Positions 51,912 to 52,346 of a stretch of DNA of 52,346 nt are shown piece by piece; positions within the stretch are counted from its first letter, which is position 1, and each line of letters opens with the position of its first letter. The notes beneath the pieces are model-generated. The model made no database searches. It was not told the origin of the DNA and was given only the letters and a program-made list of their open reading frames with translations. The position numbers were made by a program, and so were the translations under genes. The stretch is from Leyella stercorea (GTDB lineage Bacteria; Bacteroidota; Bacteroidia; Bacteroidales; Bacteroidaceae): assembly GCF_021531355.1 (NCBI RefSeq), contig NZ_JADYTS010000012.1, forward strand, positions 1-52,346, read 5' to 3'.

Positions 51912-51992
51912 ATGGAAACACGAATTACCCCCCCCGAATTGATTGATACAGAGGGATTAGTACAGGACAGACCGACACAAACGGCCTATTAA
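51912..51992 (+). pseudogene. Short reading frame after upxY, possibly a truncated capsule gene
   Basis: A 26-codon frame (METRITPPELIDTEGLVQDR, then PTQTAY) begins 4 nt after upxY and contains a run of eight C. It may be the start of the next capsule gene cut off by the IS further right, or chance. Beyond it, 51993-52185 shows no gene and probably contains the IS end. Confidence 0.25.
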
Positions 51993-52185
51993 AGTTAGAT
52001 AGAGAATGAGTTTAACCTAAAATCCGCAACTATCATCCAATACACGATTAAGGGTAGATTTATGAGTCGTTAGTAGCAGCTTTCAGTAAAAAGCAACAGC
52101 ACAACATCAATATGTAGCCACCATCCCCTTACCCCACGATGCGACTTGAGGTAATACGCAGATTCAAACCGGAAAGAAAGGATTC

Positions 52186-52346
52186 TTATCCGAATTCTGT
52201 TTTGAAGGGTTTTGCATAAGCTCGGTTCTCTGTGTAGATATTCAGCACGTATTGCCTTGCAGTCATGATCCACTTGGCAGGTACGGAGATGAATCTGAAG
52301 ACAAAAGCCTTTATGCGACTCGTTTTCTTGAGCCCAAAAGCCTTGG
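52186..52346 (-). mobile_element. IS transposase, C-terminal fragment at window edge (IS1380-like)
   Basis: The minus strand reads KAFGLKKTSRIKAFVFRFIS, VPAKWIMTARQYVLNIYTEN, RAYAKPFKTEFG and stop. The pattern of a basic FxFxxxPAKWI..ARQYVLNIYT end is typical of the C-terminus of DDE transposases of the IS1380 group. The gene continues beyond the window. Family level is a judgement by eye. Its position right after upxY suggests that it interrupts or truncates the capsule locus. Confidence 0.65.

Noticed and set aside
51935..51942. Run of eight C after upxY as a phase-variation tract
   Set aside because: Adding or removing a base leads to stops within a few codons in the other frames, and the frame it lies in is itself only 26 codons, so there is nothing evident to switch.
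1..52346. tRNA genes as integration sites for the elements
   Set aside because: I saw no tRNA-like cloverleaf at any junction; both elements lie in protein-coding genes.

Overview
The window reads as DNA from a Bacteroidales bacterium (Bacteroides/Prevotella-type; genus not assignable by eye). The grounds are Bacteroidetes promoters of the form TTG-N20-TAnnTTTG, a Bacteroidetes-type tra operon (TraE/DUF4134, TraF/DUF4133, TraG, TraJ-TraO), a fimbrillin, a UpxY-type antiterminator and matching small mobilizable elements. I found no rRNA, tRNA or CRISPR array.

Layout. (1) 1-7.2 kb: a broken AAA-ATPase/PD-(D/E)XK gene, a palindromic terminator block, then a leftward tripartite RND efflux operon (membrane fusion protein, RND pump, outer-membrane channel). 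(2) 7.2-9.58 kb: a truncated exported-protein gene, a strongly folded putative RNA locus (7514-7641), and a GNAT acetyltransferase with a small upstream partner that resembles a toxin-antitoxin pair. (3) 9.58-49.5 kb: a conjugative-transposon tra operon (traE, F, G, a traI-like gene, J, K, L, M, N, O, lipoproteins, a fimbrillin, a VirD4-type coupling protein and a lysozyme). It lacks its left part (no relaxase, no traA-D, 5' end of traE gone) and is split by two nested elements. (4) 49.6-52.3 kb: a tyrosine recombinase of the RGMSF invertase type, an invertible promoter segment between 21-bp inverted repeats, upxY (first gene of a capsule locus), and an IS transposase fragment at the edge.

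The main observation is the pair of nested mobilizable elements. Element E1 (about 9706-20867) sits inside traE and is flanked by TCAAGAA. Element E2 (about 22791-32919) sits inside traG, immediately after the Walker A motif, and is flanked by TTCCACATG. Joining the flanks at these repeats restores the expected TraE and TraG reading frames exactly. Both elements share one plan: tyrosine integrase(s), an excisionase-like HTH protein, a winged-helix-like protein, a hairpin region (candidate oriT) with a shared TCGCAGGCTC, MobC, a relaxase with a conserved acidic/Cys C-terminal tail, a coiled-coil membrane protein and a small MRDA-motif protein. Convergent to these, at the right end, each has a leftward cargo operon that starts with an XRE regulator and encodes a different type II restriction-modification system. 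E1 has a C5 methyltransferase, a SacI-like endonuclease and a PIN-like protein. E2 has an N4/N6 methyltransferase, a HindIII-like endonuclease, a zinc-ribbon protein and a membrane-anchored protein.

My inference is that E1 and E2 belong to a family of mobilizable satellites that insert into conserved conjugation genes of a helper element, disabling it until excision while carrying exchangeable defence cargo. Other items worth attention are a covarying hairpin used twice in the tra operon, a family of REP-like palindromes near its 3' end, the 7.5-kb folded RNA, and the capsule promoter, which is in the orientation pointing away from upxY.
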